DNA from: UBA2108 sp963925495
Lineage (GTDB): Bacteria > Bacteroidota > Bacteroidia > Flavobacteriales_G > Salibacteraceae
Direction: 5' to 3'
DNA length: 13,123 nt
NCBI GenBank assembly: GCA_963925495.1
Contig: CAWUST010000054.1
Location: 1 to 13,123, forward strand
Shown here: positions 1 to 7,813 of the stretch, piece after piece
Layout: each line of letters opens with the position of its first letter
Numbering within the stretch: the stretch's first letter is position 1
Program-made: the position numbers and the translations under genes
The notes under the pieces: model-generated
Told to the model about the DNA's origin: nothing
The model's database searches: none
What the model saw: only the letters and a program-made list of their open reading frames with translations

Positions 1-281
1 CAAGCGCAGGCGATTATTATGATGCAGCTAAGTATTATTATGAAAATGATAAAGATCTAAACAAGGCTTTAGAATGGGTCAATACTTCAGTTGATTTGTC
101 AAAAGAGAAGCCTAAATTTTGGGTAATTCATTGGCAAGCTAAAATATTGGCAAAATCTGGTAAAACTAAAGAGGCTATTACTTCAGCTACACTTTCTAAA
201 AAATTGGCTACGGAAGCAAAATACGATTCTTATATCAAGAAAAATGATGATCTTCTTGAGGAATTGAAAAGTAAAAGATAA
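1..281 (+). CDS. DUF2911 family protein, C-terminal part (5' end outside window)
   Basis: The frame is open from the left edge (first full codon at base 3) to TAA at 279-281, giving 92 residues with no start in view. The TTG at 96 is an internal Leu codon, because the same frame is clearly coding upstream of it. The segment reads as helical, TPR-like hairpins: a YYYENDKDLNKALEWVN stretch, then an FWVIHWQAKILAKSGKTKEA repeat-like hairpin and a charged end (LLEELKSKR). This layout is what I recall of the C-terminal tail of Bacteroidetes DUF2911 proteins, where an N-terminal beta domain is followed by one or two TPR-like helices. DUF2911 proteins are usually secreted and have no established function. 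The family call rests on recalled similarity of the tail only. The downstream hydrolase relic starts 5 nt after the stop, so the two may once have been co-transcribed. Confidence 0.72.
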   Translation, partial: SAGDYYDAAKYYYENDKDLNKALEWVNTSVDLSKEKPKFWVIHWQAKILAKSGKTKEAITSATLSKKLATEAKYDSYIKKNDDLLEELKSKR

Positions 282-286
282 AATTT

Positions 287-700
287 ATGCTTAACCAACT
301 CTCTGTTTTTGACCTTATTGGAATCCTCTTTTTCACTTCTTGTGAAGAGGATTCCGATGGGCTCATTTCTCTCGACAATACTCCTATTGCCTATACTGAT
401 AATGGGTCGTGAGGTCCAACATTGATTTTTGTTCATGGCTGGTGTATTGAACAGCTCTACTGGAAAAATCAAGTAGAGTATTTTAAGGGAAAACAGGGTG
501 TTGTAACCTTGGCTTTGTCCGGGCATGGTTTATCTGCTAATACTCGTAAAAACTGGACGCCTGTTAATTTTGCTAGAAATGTTACCGCGTGGAGAGAAGG
601 CTGTAAACTTGAGTTTCACATAAAATACATTAGCCGTGTGGGCCATTACCCTATTATTGAAAATCCTGAAAAACTCAACGAATTGTTGGAAGAAACTTAG
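287..700 (+). pseudogene. Broken alpha/beta-hydrolase lipoprotein (in-frame TGA plus internal deletion)
   Basis: An ATG at 287 opens a frame that begins with a lipoprotein-like signal ending in the lipobox FTSC (Cys19), followed by the usual acidic stretch (EEDSDG). The frame continues as NTPIAYTDNGS, then TGA at 410-412, then GPTLIFVHGWC. A GGA Gly codon would be expected there (GSGP), so a single G-to-T change explains the stop. Downstream, the same frame carries the oxyanion-hole motif HGW, the GHGLS loop and, at the end, GHYPIIENPEKLNELLEE, which supplies the catalytic His region. The nucleophile elbow (GxSxGG), the lid and the catalytic Asp region are missing: after NFARNVTA the frame jumps to FHIKYIS. 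The relic is 137 codons plus the final stop, against about 250-300 residues for the family. It cannot be an active hydrolase. The signal has no Lys or Arg before its hydrophobic part and has an Asp inside it, which also suggests decay. The 422-700 frame alone is not a real small gene. Confidence 0.85.
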
Positions 701-744
701 GCAGAAATAGCAGAGTCTAAAAAAGCAAAAAGTAGAATTATAAA

Positions 745-1290
745 CTAAACTGTTGTTAGTTTCAAAAATGGTTCTTCTGGTAATTCTATAACTATTTCGT
801 CACCAGCTCTTACGGTTCCGGTCTCTAACACAACAGCCATAATTCCCGATTTCCGAATTAATTCTCCGTCTTTATTTTTACCGAAAACCGCTTTCATCAA
901 ACCTTCTTCTACTCCATTTAATTGATGACATGGTTCTCGTAAGCCTGTAATTTTAATAATGCCCGAATCTCCTAATTTAAGAATTGTATTTTGGGGAAGG
1001 TTTAATAAATCAATTCCTTTAGTTGTAATGTTTTCTCCCATCTGACCAGCACTAACCGAAAACCCTTTTTCTTTAAGTTCGTCATGCAATTCAGAATGAA
1101 TTAAGTGTACTTGCCTTAAGTTTGGTTTATCTGGTGTTTTCTTAGCCAAATACAAATGTTTAACTTTTTCTCCGCTATGTGCATCTCCCTCTACTCCAAT
1201 CCTTTTCAATAATTTAATGGATTTCACCGGGGGTTTTTCCATAGAATGACTTGGACTTATACAAACTGCTGTAACCAGAGCGTTTTTCAT
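745..1290 (-). CDS. MOSC domain-containing protein
   Basis: The 181-residue protein has the features of a stand-alone MOSC (molybdenum cofactor sulfurase C-terminal) domain. It carries an early IGVEGDAHSG motif (about 31-40), GQMGENITT (82-90) and the conserved cysteine in LREPCHQLNG (Cys121), which in this family is thought to carry sulfur or bind the cofactor. MOSC proteins of this size act in molybdenum-cofactor sulfur transfer or reductive detoxification of N-hydroxylated compounds; the substrate cannot be told from sequence. No signal peptide or membrane segment is seen, so it is likely cytoplasmic. It is the last gene of the long minus-strand run, with its ATG 9 nt after the mgtE stop, so it is probably co-transcribed. 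It ends with TAG. No molybdopterin synthesis gene is in the window. Confidence 0.9.
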   Translation of the reverse strand: MKNALVTAVCISPSHSMEKPPVKSIKLLKRIGVEGDAHSGEKVKHLYLAKKTPDKPNLRQVHLIHSELHDELKEKGFSVSAGQMGENITTKGIDLLNLPQNTILKLGDSGIIKITGLREPCHQLNGVEEGLMKAVFGKNKDGELIRKSGIMAVVLETGTVRAGDEIVIELPEEPFLKLTTV

Positions 1291-1299
1291 TATAAAAAT

Positions 1300-2655
1300 T
1301 TACATTCCGTACATTATTCGGCCTATGGCAAAATAAATGATCAAACCTGTAATATCATTTACAGTAGTAATAAATGGTCCCGTTGCAAGAGCTGGATCAA
1401 TTTTATATTTATCTAAAATCATTGGAACAAAAGTGCCAAATAGTGCTGCAAACACAATAACCGCAAGCAAGGCAAGACTGACCGTATAACTCAAGTTTAA
1501 TGAAGTATCGAAAGAAATATTATAAATTAAAAGTAGAATAGAGCATACTGCGGCATTGATTAATGCAACTGAAAATTCTTTCATAAGCTGTTGTGATAAC
1601 CTGCCAAGCCCTAGTGTGTTATTTGCCAATCCTTTTACTACAATTGCCGAAGATTGAACACCAACATTACCAGCCATAGCAGCAACCAGGGGAATGAAAA
1701 ATGCCATTTCGGGAAATAAATGCAAGTCATTTTCATAAATTCCAATTACTCTTGCGCCAAATATCCCTCCTAATAGACCAAGAATTAACCAAGGTATACG
1801 TCCTCGTGTACTTGCCCAAACACTGTCGCCTGATTCTATATCTTCAGAAAGCCCACTGGCCATTTGGTAATCCTTTTCGGCTTCTTCCGAAAGAACATCC
1901 AATGCGTCATCAATAGTAATTCTACCCATAAGCCGACCCAAATCATCAACTACAGGTAATGCCACTAAATCATACTTTCGCATTATATGAACCACCTCTT
2001 CTTGGCCCTCTGTAACCCTTACATTATGGATATCTTGGGAATACAAATTGCTGATTTTATCATTGGTATTAGCTACTAATAATCTTTTTAAAGATATGCG
2101 GCCTAATAAAATTTTATTTTCGTTTTCAACATAGATTGTATAAATCTGTTCTACTTCATCGGCCTGTTTCCTTAACTCTAATATTGCATCTTTTACCGAT
2201 AATCTAGAATCAATGGAAACATACTCTTTTCCCATTATAGCTCCTGCAGTGCCCTCTTCGTAGTTAAGTAAATCAACTATATCACCGGCTTGCTCCAGGT
2301 CTTGTATGTGGGAAATTACTGCGTCCTTTTTTTCCTCAGATAGTTCTTGTAACAAATCTGCAGCATCATCAGACTCCAAGTTTCCGATGAATTTGTCTGC
2401 AATTTCAATAGCAGTGTACTCCTCTAAAATATCTTTTCTATCGTCTTCATCTAATTCTGCAATAGCATCCGATGCTTTTTCAGCATCAATAAATTGCAAC
2501 ATTACTTTGGCTTCATCCGAAGGAATGTCATCCAGTATTTCAGCAATATCAGCAGAATGCAGACCACCTACTAAACCTATTATAAGGCTTTTATCAGAAG
2601 AATCTATTGCTTCTCTGAGCTCATTGAGAAACTCACGGGTAAGTTCAAATTTCAT
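1300..2655 (-). CDS. mgtE: Magnesium channel MgtE
   Basis: MgtE is an inner-membrane, Mg2+-gated magnesium channel. The 451-residue protein has the full family layout. An acidic MgtE_N superhelical domain (about 20-125) is followed by two CBS domains (about 138-198 and 203-258), an amphipathic plug-helix region, and a C-terminal membrane part with about five transmembrane segments from residue 285. Visible signatures are GNVGVQSS (329-336), DPALATGPFITT (420-431) and VNDITG, whose Asp434 corresponds to the ion-selectivity aspartate of Thermus MgtE (Asp432). Acidic residues in the N and CBS domains form the Mg2+ sensor in known homologues. The gene starts 48 nt after the rsmA stop and ends 9 nt before the MOSC gene. 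The start is the only sensible ATG, and the length is normal. Confidence 0.97.
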   Translation of the reverse strand: MKFELTREFLNELREAIDSSDKSLIIGLVGGLHSADIAEILDDIPSDEAKVMLQFIDAEKASDAIAELDEDDRKDILEEYTAIEIADKFIGNLESDDAADLLQELSEEKKDAVISHIQDLEQAGDIVDLLNYEEGTAGAIMGKEYVSIDSRLSVKDAILELRKQADEVEQIYTIYVENENKILLGRISLKRLLVANTNDKISNLYSQDIHNVRVTEGQEEVVHIMRKYDLVALPVVDDLGRLMGRITIDDALDVLSEEAEKDYQMASGLSEDIESGDSVWASTRGRIPWLILGLLGGIFGARVIGIYENDLHLFPEMAFFIPLVAAMAGNVGVQSSAIVVKGLANNTLGLGRLSQQLMKEFSVALINAAVCSILLLIYNISFDTSLNLSYTVSLALLAVIVFAALFGTFVPMILDKYKIDPALATGPFITTVNDITGLIIYFAIGRIMYGM

Positions 2656-2703
2656 AGCTAAAACAAAAAGTTTTTGATAAACTCATGCAAGGGCAAATGT
2701 AAA

Positions 2704-3477
2704 TTAAGTCTTATGATTTTCTAGTAAAACTGCTAGCTCTTCAAATTGGCCTACTGTCAACTGTTCTGCTCGTAAACTTAAATAGGGTATGTTGGACTTG
2801 TCCATGCTGCCAATTAATGGTTTAAGAGCGTTGCTAAGGGTTTTTCTTCGCTGATTAAATGCTGTTTTTACCACTGCCTTAAAAAATGGCGTACTGCATT
2901 TTAATTCTTTCACATTATTCCTGACCAATCTAATTACTCCAGATTCTACTCTAGGAACAGGGAAAAATGACTCGGGCGGCACGGAGAATAAATACTCGAT
3001 ATCGTAGAATGCTTGAAGTAGAACACTGAGAATTCCATACTGTTTGTTACCTGGCCCTGAAGCAATACGTTTTGCTACTTCTTTCTGAAACATGCCAACC
3101 ACTTGAGGTACAATTTCTCTATTTTCAAAAACCTTAAACAATATTTGAGTAGAAATATTATACGGGAAATTGCCAATTATATGAATTGGTTTAGAAAAGT
3201 CTTTGGATAAGTCCTTTTGCAGAAAATCCTGATGAAGAATTTTATTTTTCAACTCCGGAAAGTTTTCGTGCAAATACTCCACAGACTCTCCATCAATTTC
3301 ACAAAGTAAAAGGTCGTAATTTTCTTCGACAAGAAATCGCGTTAAAACTCCTGTTCCAGGGCCAATTTCCAAAACTGCATCTTGATCCTCACATTTTAAT
3401 GAATCCGCAATTTTGAAAGAAATAGAATCATCAGTCAAAAAATGTTGACCCAAGTGTTTTTTTGGTTTTACACTCAT
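2704..3477 (-). CDS. rsmA: 16S rRNA (adenine1518-N6/adenine1519-N6)-dimethyltransferase RsmA
   Basis: RsmA (KsgA) uses S-adenosylmethionine to dimethylate two adjacent adenines in the 3'-terminal helix of 16S rRNA during late 30S assembly. The 257-residue protein shows the KKHLGQHFL start (6-14), the SAM-binding loop LEIGPGTG (36-43), an acidic residue at the end of strand 2 (Glu60), the catalytic motif IV as NFPY (103-106), FFPVPRVES (171-179) and the C-terminal QRRKTL and RAEQLT motifs. Its ATG shares one base with the stop of the upstream DUF4286 gene (TAATG), which suggests translational coupling. Length and motifs are complete. The rsmA-mgtE pairing is, from memory, common in Bacteroidetes. 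Confidence 0.98.
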   Translation of the reverse strand: MSVKPKKHLGQHFLTDDSISFKIADSLKCEDQDAVLEIGPGTGVLTRFLVEENYDLLLCEIDGESVEYLHENFPELKNKILHQDFLQKDLSKDFSKPIHIIGNFPYNISTQILFKVFENREIVPQVVGMFQKEVAKRIASGPGNKQYGILSVLLQAFYDIEYLFSVPPESFFPVPRVESGVIRLVRNNVKELKCSTPFFKAVVKTAFNQRRKTLSNALKPLIGSMDKSNIPYLSLRAEQLTVGQFEELAVLLENHKT

Positions 3478-3776
3478 TATATCTCCTCGAGTAATGTTCT
3501 AAAAGCAACAAATTTTCCCTCATATTTTTTATTATGAGATTGTTGTAATGCAGGCGCATGATTTTTTTGATAATCGTCCAATTTTTCCCAAGATGAAACT
3601 CTGTATTGAATTGAATAGGTAAAGCCATCGTCTTCGTCTACCAAAACTTTCATCATTTTATTATCTTCAAAAAGATTAGTCTTTAAAACTTCCGGAATGT
3701 GAGTTTCTTTCATCCATGTCAACCAATCGTCATGAATATCCTTTTCTATTTTAACGGTAACATTGTAAACAATCAT
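3477..3776 (-). CDS. DUF4286 family protein
   Basis: A 99-residue cytoplasmic protein beginning MIVYNVTVKIEKDIHDDWL, with WMKETHIPEVLKT and a central YSIQYRVSSWEKLDDY. This pattern fits the DUF4286 family, small alpha/beta proteins that look like a ferredoxin-fold (dimeric alpha-beta barrel-like) domain. No function is established and no catalytic residues stand out. The gene lies between the TPR gene (4 nt gap) and rsmA (1-nt stop/start overlap), a placement I recall as recurrent in Bacteroidetes. That hints at a housekeeping role expressed in step with rRNA methylation, but this is inference. There is no signal peptide. Confidence 0.88.
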   Translation of the reverse strand: MIVYNVTVKIEKDIHDDWLTWMKETHIPEVLKTNLFEDNKMMKVLVDEDDGFTYSIQYRVSSWEKLDDYQKNHAPALQQSHNKKYEGKFVAFRTLLEEI

Positions 3777-3780
3777 ACTC

Positions 3781-5607
3781 TTAATTTATTTCGTCTCCAC
3801 GAAGGCCTCTAAATCTCTTTCTAGCCTCGGTAGCATAGAGACTGTCCTTGTAATCCAATAGTATTATTTGATATAACTCCATGGCTTTTTCAATATTTTT
3901 AAACTGGTATTGATTTAGTTCTGCAAGTCTAAAAATGGATTTATCAGCCAAAATATCATAGCTATAAGTCGAAATAATATTATTCAAAAACTCAGAGGCA
4001 GCTTCATACTCTTTTTTCTTAAATGCTATTTCGTAGCGTAAATATAATACGTCATCAGCAAGCGCATGTCCGGGATATACATTATCTATAGAATCTAGTT
4101 TCACGATTGCTTTGGGTATTTTATTTTGCAAAAGCAACAGGTCTGCATCCGCATAAAGTTTTATAGGATTCGTACTTGTATCAACATTTGAATTATCGGT
4201 TATAAGAATGGAAAGTTCCATGGCATCATTTGCAATTAATTTAGAGGTCGAACCTTTCAGTACATCCAAATGTGCCTTGGCAAGTGAAAAATTTCCGGTA
4301 TAAAAATTAATTTGAGCACCTTTAAATTTTGAAATTTCTCCTAGTCTATCGTACTTAAACATTTTTTCTACCTGACCATAAGCGAGTGCAGCATCCCAAA
4401 TATAACCAGCTACCAAAAGAGCATCACCATAGTCCAATTTTATATAGGCTTTGTCCACATCACTTACACCCGGAATGGAAAGTGATTCTTCATAAGTGTC
4501 TAATGCAGAGTCTAATTCGTGCTGATAAAACGCTTGAATATTCCCTTTTTCCTTTAACAAATTGACCGTGCTTACGTTTTTTCCAAGTTCAGCTAAAGTC
4601 TGGTTATAGTCGTTTAGTAAAAGTAGTACGTCTTCATCAGAATAATTTCCATTTTCGGTAATCTTTCTATTCCTGCTTTCTAATATAAGAACCCGAGCCT
4701 CAATGTAAAATGGTGCATTATTACCTAAATCAATCACATACTGAGAGGCTTGAATAGCCATGTCCAATTCATCATTATTAAGCAATGTTTCCGCAAAAGA
4801 ATAAACCTTTTGTCCCTGTGCTTTTTTTCTTCTGTCTAACGATTTAGTTTGCACAAAGGCGCCTTTCCAGTTTCCTTCTTGTTGATACAACCAGAGTAAT
4901 AGTTCGGAATAAAGAGTTTGATTTGGTTTTTGATTAATGATTTTAATTAATTCTGATTTAAGCGCACCATTTTGAGGGCTTCCTTTTTCATAAGAAGCAT
5001 ATTTGGTGAGGGAACTCTGAACCGCGCCTAGATAGCCCGGGTTTATTTCCAGCATATCCAACAATTGCTTAATCATGTTGTTGAAGTCACCCATTTGCGC
5101 ATAAACCTCAGCGACTTCAATATTGAAAGGGTAATTGCCTTTCATATTACTTTGCCCTTTTCGATACGCTTGCAATGCCAAATCATATTCTTCAATATCA
5201 ACAAAAGCATTGGCCAAACCGCTTATATTTTCATAAGAAGGGATTACCTTATCAATGAGCTTTTTGTGCTCTTTTTTTGCCTGTTTTTCTTTTCCATTTT
5301 TAAAATAGACTACTCCTAAATCAACTCGAACTGAATAATCGTTTGGAGATAATCTTATATGTCCTTTTACAAGTTTTTCTGCTGTTTCATACTCGGAAAG
5401 AACAAACAAGCATTTGAGGTAATAATCGTAATGAAATTTAGAATAATCACTTTCGTAAAGGCGTTTATAATACATTGCCGCCTTGTCATACTCTTCGGTT
5501 TGGTAATAATGTGCTGCTAATTGGCTATCAGTAGTGCCTTGAGAAAATGTTGTTTCCGATAAAATCAGAAATACAACAACACACCCAAATCCCAATAACC
5601 TATTCAT
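3781..5607 (-). CDS. Exported tetratricopeptide-repeat protein
   Basis: The 608-residue protein begins with a Sec signal (MNRLLGFGCVVVFLILSETTFSQ, likely cut near residue 23), so it should be periplasmic or envelope-associated. The rest is almost entirely helical repeats. TPR-like hairpins run from about residue 29 (LAAHYYQTEEYDKAAMYYKR) to about 200. A middle helical region of lower similarity follows. A second TPR block at about 505-600 contains YKDSLYATEARKRFRGLRG, a YbgF/BamD-like ending in which TPR repeats precede a short basic tail. TPR arrays bind peptides or scaffold complexes; no enzymatic motif is visible. It sits between a lipoprotein gene (8 nt upstream) and DUF4286 (4 nt downstream). 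I recall large TPR proteins at this place in other Bacteroidetes, but no specific function can be given. Confidence 0.9.
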   Translation of the reverse strand: MNRLLGFGCVVVFLILSETTFSQGTTDSQLAAHYYQTEEYDKAAMYYKRLYESDYSKFHYDYYLKCLFVLSEYETAEKLVKGHIRLSPNDYSVRVDLGVVYFKNGKEKQAKKEHKKLIDKVIPSYENISGLANAFVDIEEYDLALQAYRKGQSNMKGNYPFNIEVAEVYAQMGDFNNMIKQLLDMLEINPGYLGAVQSSLTKYASYEKGSPQNGALKSELIKIINQKPNQTLYSELLLWLYQQEGNWKGAFVQTKSLDRRKKAQGQKVYSFAETLLNNDELDMAIQASQYVIDLGNNAPFYIEARVLILESRNRKITENGNYSDEDVLLLLNDYNQTLAELGKNVSTVNLLKEKGNIQAFYQHELDSALDTYEESLSIPGVSDVDKAYIKLDYGDALLVAGYIWDAALAYGQVEKMFKYDRLGEISKFKGAQINFYTGNFSLAKAHLDVLKGSTSKLIANDAMELSILITDNSNVDTSTNPIKLYADADLLLLQNKIPKAIVKLDSIDNVYPGHALADDVLYLRYEIAFKKKEYEAASEFLNNIISTYSYDILADKSIFRLAELNQYQFKNIEKAMELYQIILLDYKDSLYATEARKRFRGLRGDEIN

Positions 5608-5615
5608 CGACGATC

Positions 5616-6152
5616 TTACTTTTCTTTAATTGTAGCAATTAATGAATCAATAGCTGGCCGTTTTCTCAAAAAATCTTTTCCAATGCTTTCATACCAAATT
5701 TTCAGACTGGTATTACTTTCCAATAATCGACTTACTGCCTCAGATTCAGTTGGAAGATACATAGCCAATAAATTTGAATCCAATACTCCAACACCTAAAT
5801 CAGACCTAAGATTATTCAACTGTTTACTGCTATATTTTATATCTTTTAATTGATCATTATAGGTAGATTCATATTTTGAAATCGACTTCACAATTCTATA
5901 ATAACCATCGACTTTGGTCCCTATGGCAAGTGTCATCGTGTCAGAAAACTCTTGTTGGATAAATTTTACATCAAAATTTATAGTATCCATATAGGGTAAA
6001 TATTTGTCAGGACTTAGGCCCGATAAACCGCTTTCTGCCTCTTTAACTTGGACAAGAAGTGCATCTATTTTTTTTATAGACTCTTCATTTGGATCTGGCT
6101 TACATCCAATGAATAGGACAAATGATAATAGTACGATTGCAAAATTTTTCAT
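5616..6152 (-). CDS. Small lipoprotein of unknown function
   Basis: The start is placed at the ATG at 6152, not the in-frame TTG 18 nt upstream, because the product then begins with a clean lipoprotein signal: MKNFAIVLLSFVLFIGC, with Lys2, a hydrophobic core and lipobox LFIGC (Cys17). The mature protein has about 162 residues and is mostly helical and charged (for example KYESTYNDQLKDIKYSSKQL), with no Cys other than the lipidated one. It should be anchored in the periplasmic or outer membrane. No recognised domain was seen. The ATG lies 1 nt after the serS stop and the end is 8 nt before the TPR gene, so it is co-expressed with both. A shared envelope role with the TPR protein is possible but unproven. 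Confidence 0.85.
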   Translation of the reverse strand: MKNFAIVLLSFVLFIGCKPDPNEESIKKIDALLVQVKEAESGLSGLSPDKYLPYMDTINFDVKFIQQEFSDTMTLAIGTKVDGYYRIVKSISKYESTYNDQLKDIKYSSKQLNNLRSDLGVGVLDSNLLAMYLPTESEAVSRLLESNTSLKIWYESIGKDFLRKRPAIDSLIATIKEK

Positions 6153-6153
6153 T

Positions 6154-7422
6154 TTAATTAATAGTGTCAAACCTTAAATATTTCTGAAGACATTCTGGAA
6201 CTTTAATTCCTTCTTCAGTTTGATAATTTTCCATAATTGATGCCATAATTCTTGGTAACGCCATTGCGCTGCCGTTTAGTGTATGCACCAATTGTGTTTT
6301 TCCGTTTTCATCTTTGTAGCGGCATTTCATTCTATTTGCTTGAAAAGAAGCAAAGTTACTTACCGAACTTACTTCTAACCAAAGTTCTTGAGCTGCACTC
6401 CAAACTTCAAAATCGAAGGTAAGTGAAGATGCAAAACCAAGATCACCTCCGCACAAACGAACCACTCTATAATGAAGGCCCAATTTCTCTAATAATCCTT
6501 TAACATGGTTCACCATTTCTTCTAAAACTTCAAAAGAATTGTTAGGATGAACAATTTGAACTATTTCGACTTTCTCAAATTGGTGTACCCGATTTAGCCC
6601 TCTTACATCTTTTCCATAACTGCCTGCCTCTCGTCTAAAACAAGGAGAAAATGCTACATTTTTAATGGGAAAATCGGATTCCTTTACCAACGTATCGCGG
6701 TAGATATTTGTTAAGGGGACTTCCGCGGTAGGTATTAAATATAAATGATCTCTTTCGGTATGGTACATCTGCCCATCTTTATCTGGCAATTGCCCAGTGC
6801 CGTATCCACTTGCTTCGTTTATTAAAAGTGGAGGATTAATTTCTTCGTAACCATTATCATCGGCTTCATCCAGAAAAAACTGAACTAATGCGCGTTGCAA
6901 TTTCGCGCCTTTTCCACGATAAACGGGAAATCCTGCACCTGTAATTTTCACCCCTAACTCCCAATCAATTATATCGTATTCGCGAGCCAAAACCCAGTGC
7001 TCTTTTTTTTGCAAAAGAACTGGTTTCTCTCCCCATAATTCGATTTCAATATTGTCGCCATCATCTTTTCCAGGAGGTATTGATTCGTGAGGTAGATTAG
7101 GAATCTGGTACATAAATCCAAGTAACTCATCTTCTAATCGATTCACTTCTTCATGCAACAATTTATTCTCTTCTTTTAAAGAACCGGCTTTTTCTCGAAG
7201 AGCATTTCCTTCTTCCTTTTTGCCTGCTTTAAAAAGACCTCCTATTTCATTTGAACTAAGGTGGATTGCATGTTGGTTATTTTCATAACGTTTCAGAGCT
7301 TCTCTTTTAAGTTTATCAAGAGCGAGAATTTTCTCCAAAATATACTCAATGTCTGTGTTACGCACCTTCATGCGTTGAACAATTTCTTCGTGATTTTCCC
7401 TTATATATGAAATTAAAAGCAT
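6154..7422 (-). CDS. serS: Seryl-tRNA synthetase
   Basis: SerRS is a cytoplasmic class II synthetase that charges tRNA-Ser (and tRNA-Sec where present). The 422-residue protein has the N-terminal antiparallel coiled-coil arm (about 27-105) that recognises the long variable arm, then the catalytic domain with PTAEVPLTN (231-239), motif 2 (FRREAGSYGKDVRGLNRVHQ, about 262-281), GGDLGFASSLTFDFEVWS (about 325-342) and motif 3 (TLNGSAMALPRIMASIMENY, 381-400). Length is typical. It is the first gene of the seven-gene minus-strand run. A strong terminator lies upstream (7460-7496), so serS needs its own promoter in the 37 nt between, or read-through. I found no clear TAnnTTTG box there. Confidence 0.98.
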   Translation of the reverse strand: MLLISYIRENHEEIVQRMKVRNTDIEYILEKILALDKLKREALKRYENNQHAIHLSSNEIGGLFKAGKKEEGNALREKAGSLKEENKLLHEEVNRLEDELLGFMYQIPNLPHESIPPGKDDGDNIEIELWGEKPVLLQKKEHWVLAREYDIIDWELGVKITGAGFPVYRGKGAKLQRALVQFFLDEADDNGYEEINPPLLINEASGYGTGQLPDKDGQMYHTERDHLYLIPTAEVPLTNIYRDTLVKESDFPIKNVAFSPCFRREAGSYGKDVRGLNRVHQFEKVEIVQIVHPNNSFEVLEEMVNHVKGLLEKLGLHYRVVRLCGGDLGFASSLTFDFEVWSAAQELWLEVSSVSNFASFQANRMKCRYKDENGKTQLVHTLNGSAMALPRIMASIMENYQTEEGIKVPECLQKYLRFDTIN

Positions 7423-7459
7423 TTTACTAATTTAATGAATCTGTATTTTGATTTAGATC

Positions 7460-7496
7460 AAAAAAAATCCCGTCTAGGGCAAGCCAAGACGGGATT
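7460..7496 (-). terminator. Rho-independent terminator after rpmA
   Basis: Read on the minus strand, a perfect 10-bp stem (AATCCCGTCT with AGACGGGATT; plus-strand arms 7466-7475 and 7487-7496) encloses an 11-nt loop. It is followed directly by a run of six T beyond the stem (eight counting the stem end). It lies 26 nt after the rpmA stop and ends the rplU-rpmA transcript. The opposite strand has no T-run after the stem, so it works in one direction. Confidence 0.93.
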
Positions 7497-7521
7497 ATAT
7501 TCCTTTAATGACGTGGCTAGA

Positions 7522-7782
7522 TTAACCTTGAACTGGATCAACCGATACGTAAGATCTGTTGTCTCTTTTCTTTTGGAAAACTACTTTTCCGTCAATTAAT
7601 GCATAAATAGTATGGTCTTTTCCTAAACCAACATTTCTGCCTACTTTATATTTTGTGCCTCTTTGGCGAATGATTATATTACCTGCTATTGCAGCTTGTC
7701 CACCACTTAGTTTTACACCTAATCGCTTACTTTCCGATTCGCGACCATTTCGAGAACTACCTACACCTTTCTTATGCGCCAT
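7522..7782 (-). CDS. rpmA: 50S ribosomal protein L27
   Basis: L27 reaches the peptidyl-transferase centre with its flexible N-terminus. The 86-residue protein starts MAHKKGVGSSRNGRES, the diagnostic L27 start, followed by SKRLGVKLSGGQ, AGNIIIRQRG and the VGLGKDHTIYAL core. Residue 2 follows the initiator Met directly with no leader, so this is the Gram-negative form rather than the Firmicutes form that needs Prp cleavage. It is translated 31 nt after rplU and ends upstream of a strong terminator, as in the classic rplU-rpmA operon. Confidence 0.98.
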   Translation of the reverse strand: MAHKKGVGSSRNGRESESKRLGVKLSGGQAAIAGNIIIRQRGTKYKVGRNVGLGKDHTIYALIDGKVVFQKKRDNRSYVSVDPVQG

Positions 7783-7797
7783 GAGTATATATTATTA

Positions 7798-7811
7798 GAC
7801 TGTTAACAGTC
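7798..7811. other. Perfect 14-bp palindrome between rplU and rpmA
   Basis: GACTGTTAACAGTC is a perfect palindrome lying in the 31-nt spacer, 2 nt after the rplU stop and 15 nt before the rpmA start. In the mRNA it could form a 5-bp hairpin with a TTAA loop, or be a binding site for a dimeric protein or an RNase processing point. Without a T-run it is not a terminator. Confidence 0.5.
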
Positions 7812-7813
7812 GA

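Noticed and set aside
410..412. TGA as a sense codon (Gly recoding or readthrough) in the hydrolase frame
   Set aside because: No intact gene in the window has an in-frame TGA, TGG is used for Trp, and the hydrolase has also lost its catalytic core. TAA and TAG as the only terminal stops fit an AT-rich genome without recoding.
422..700. A short intact hydrolase gene starting at TTG 422
   Set aside because: The homologous frame clearly continues upstream past the TGA to a lipoprotein signal at 287, and the catalytic Ser region is absent.
6153..6170. TTG at 6170 as the start of the small lipoprotein
   Set aside because: It would add MTLLIK ahead of an ideal lipoprotein signal and overlap serS; the ATG at 6152 gives the canonical signal.
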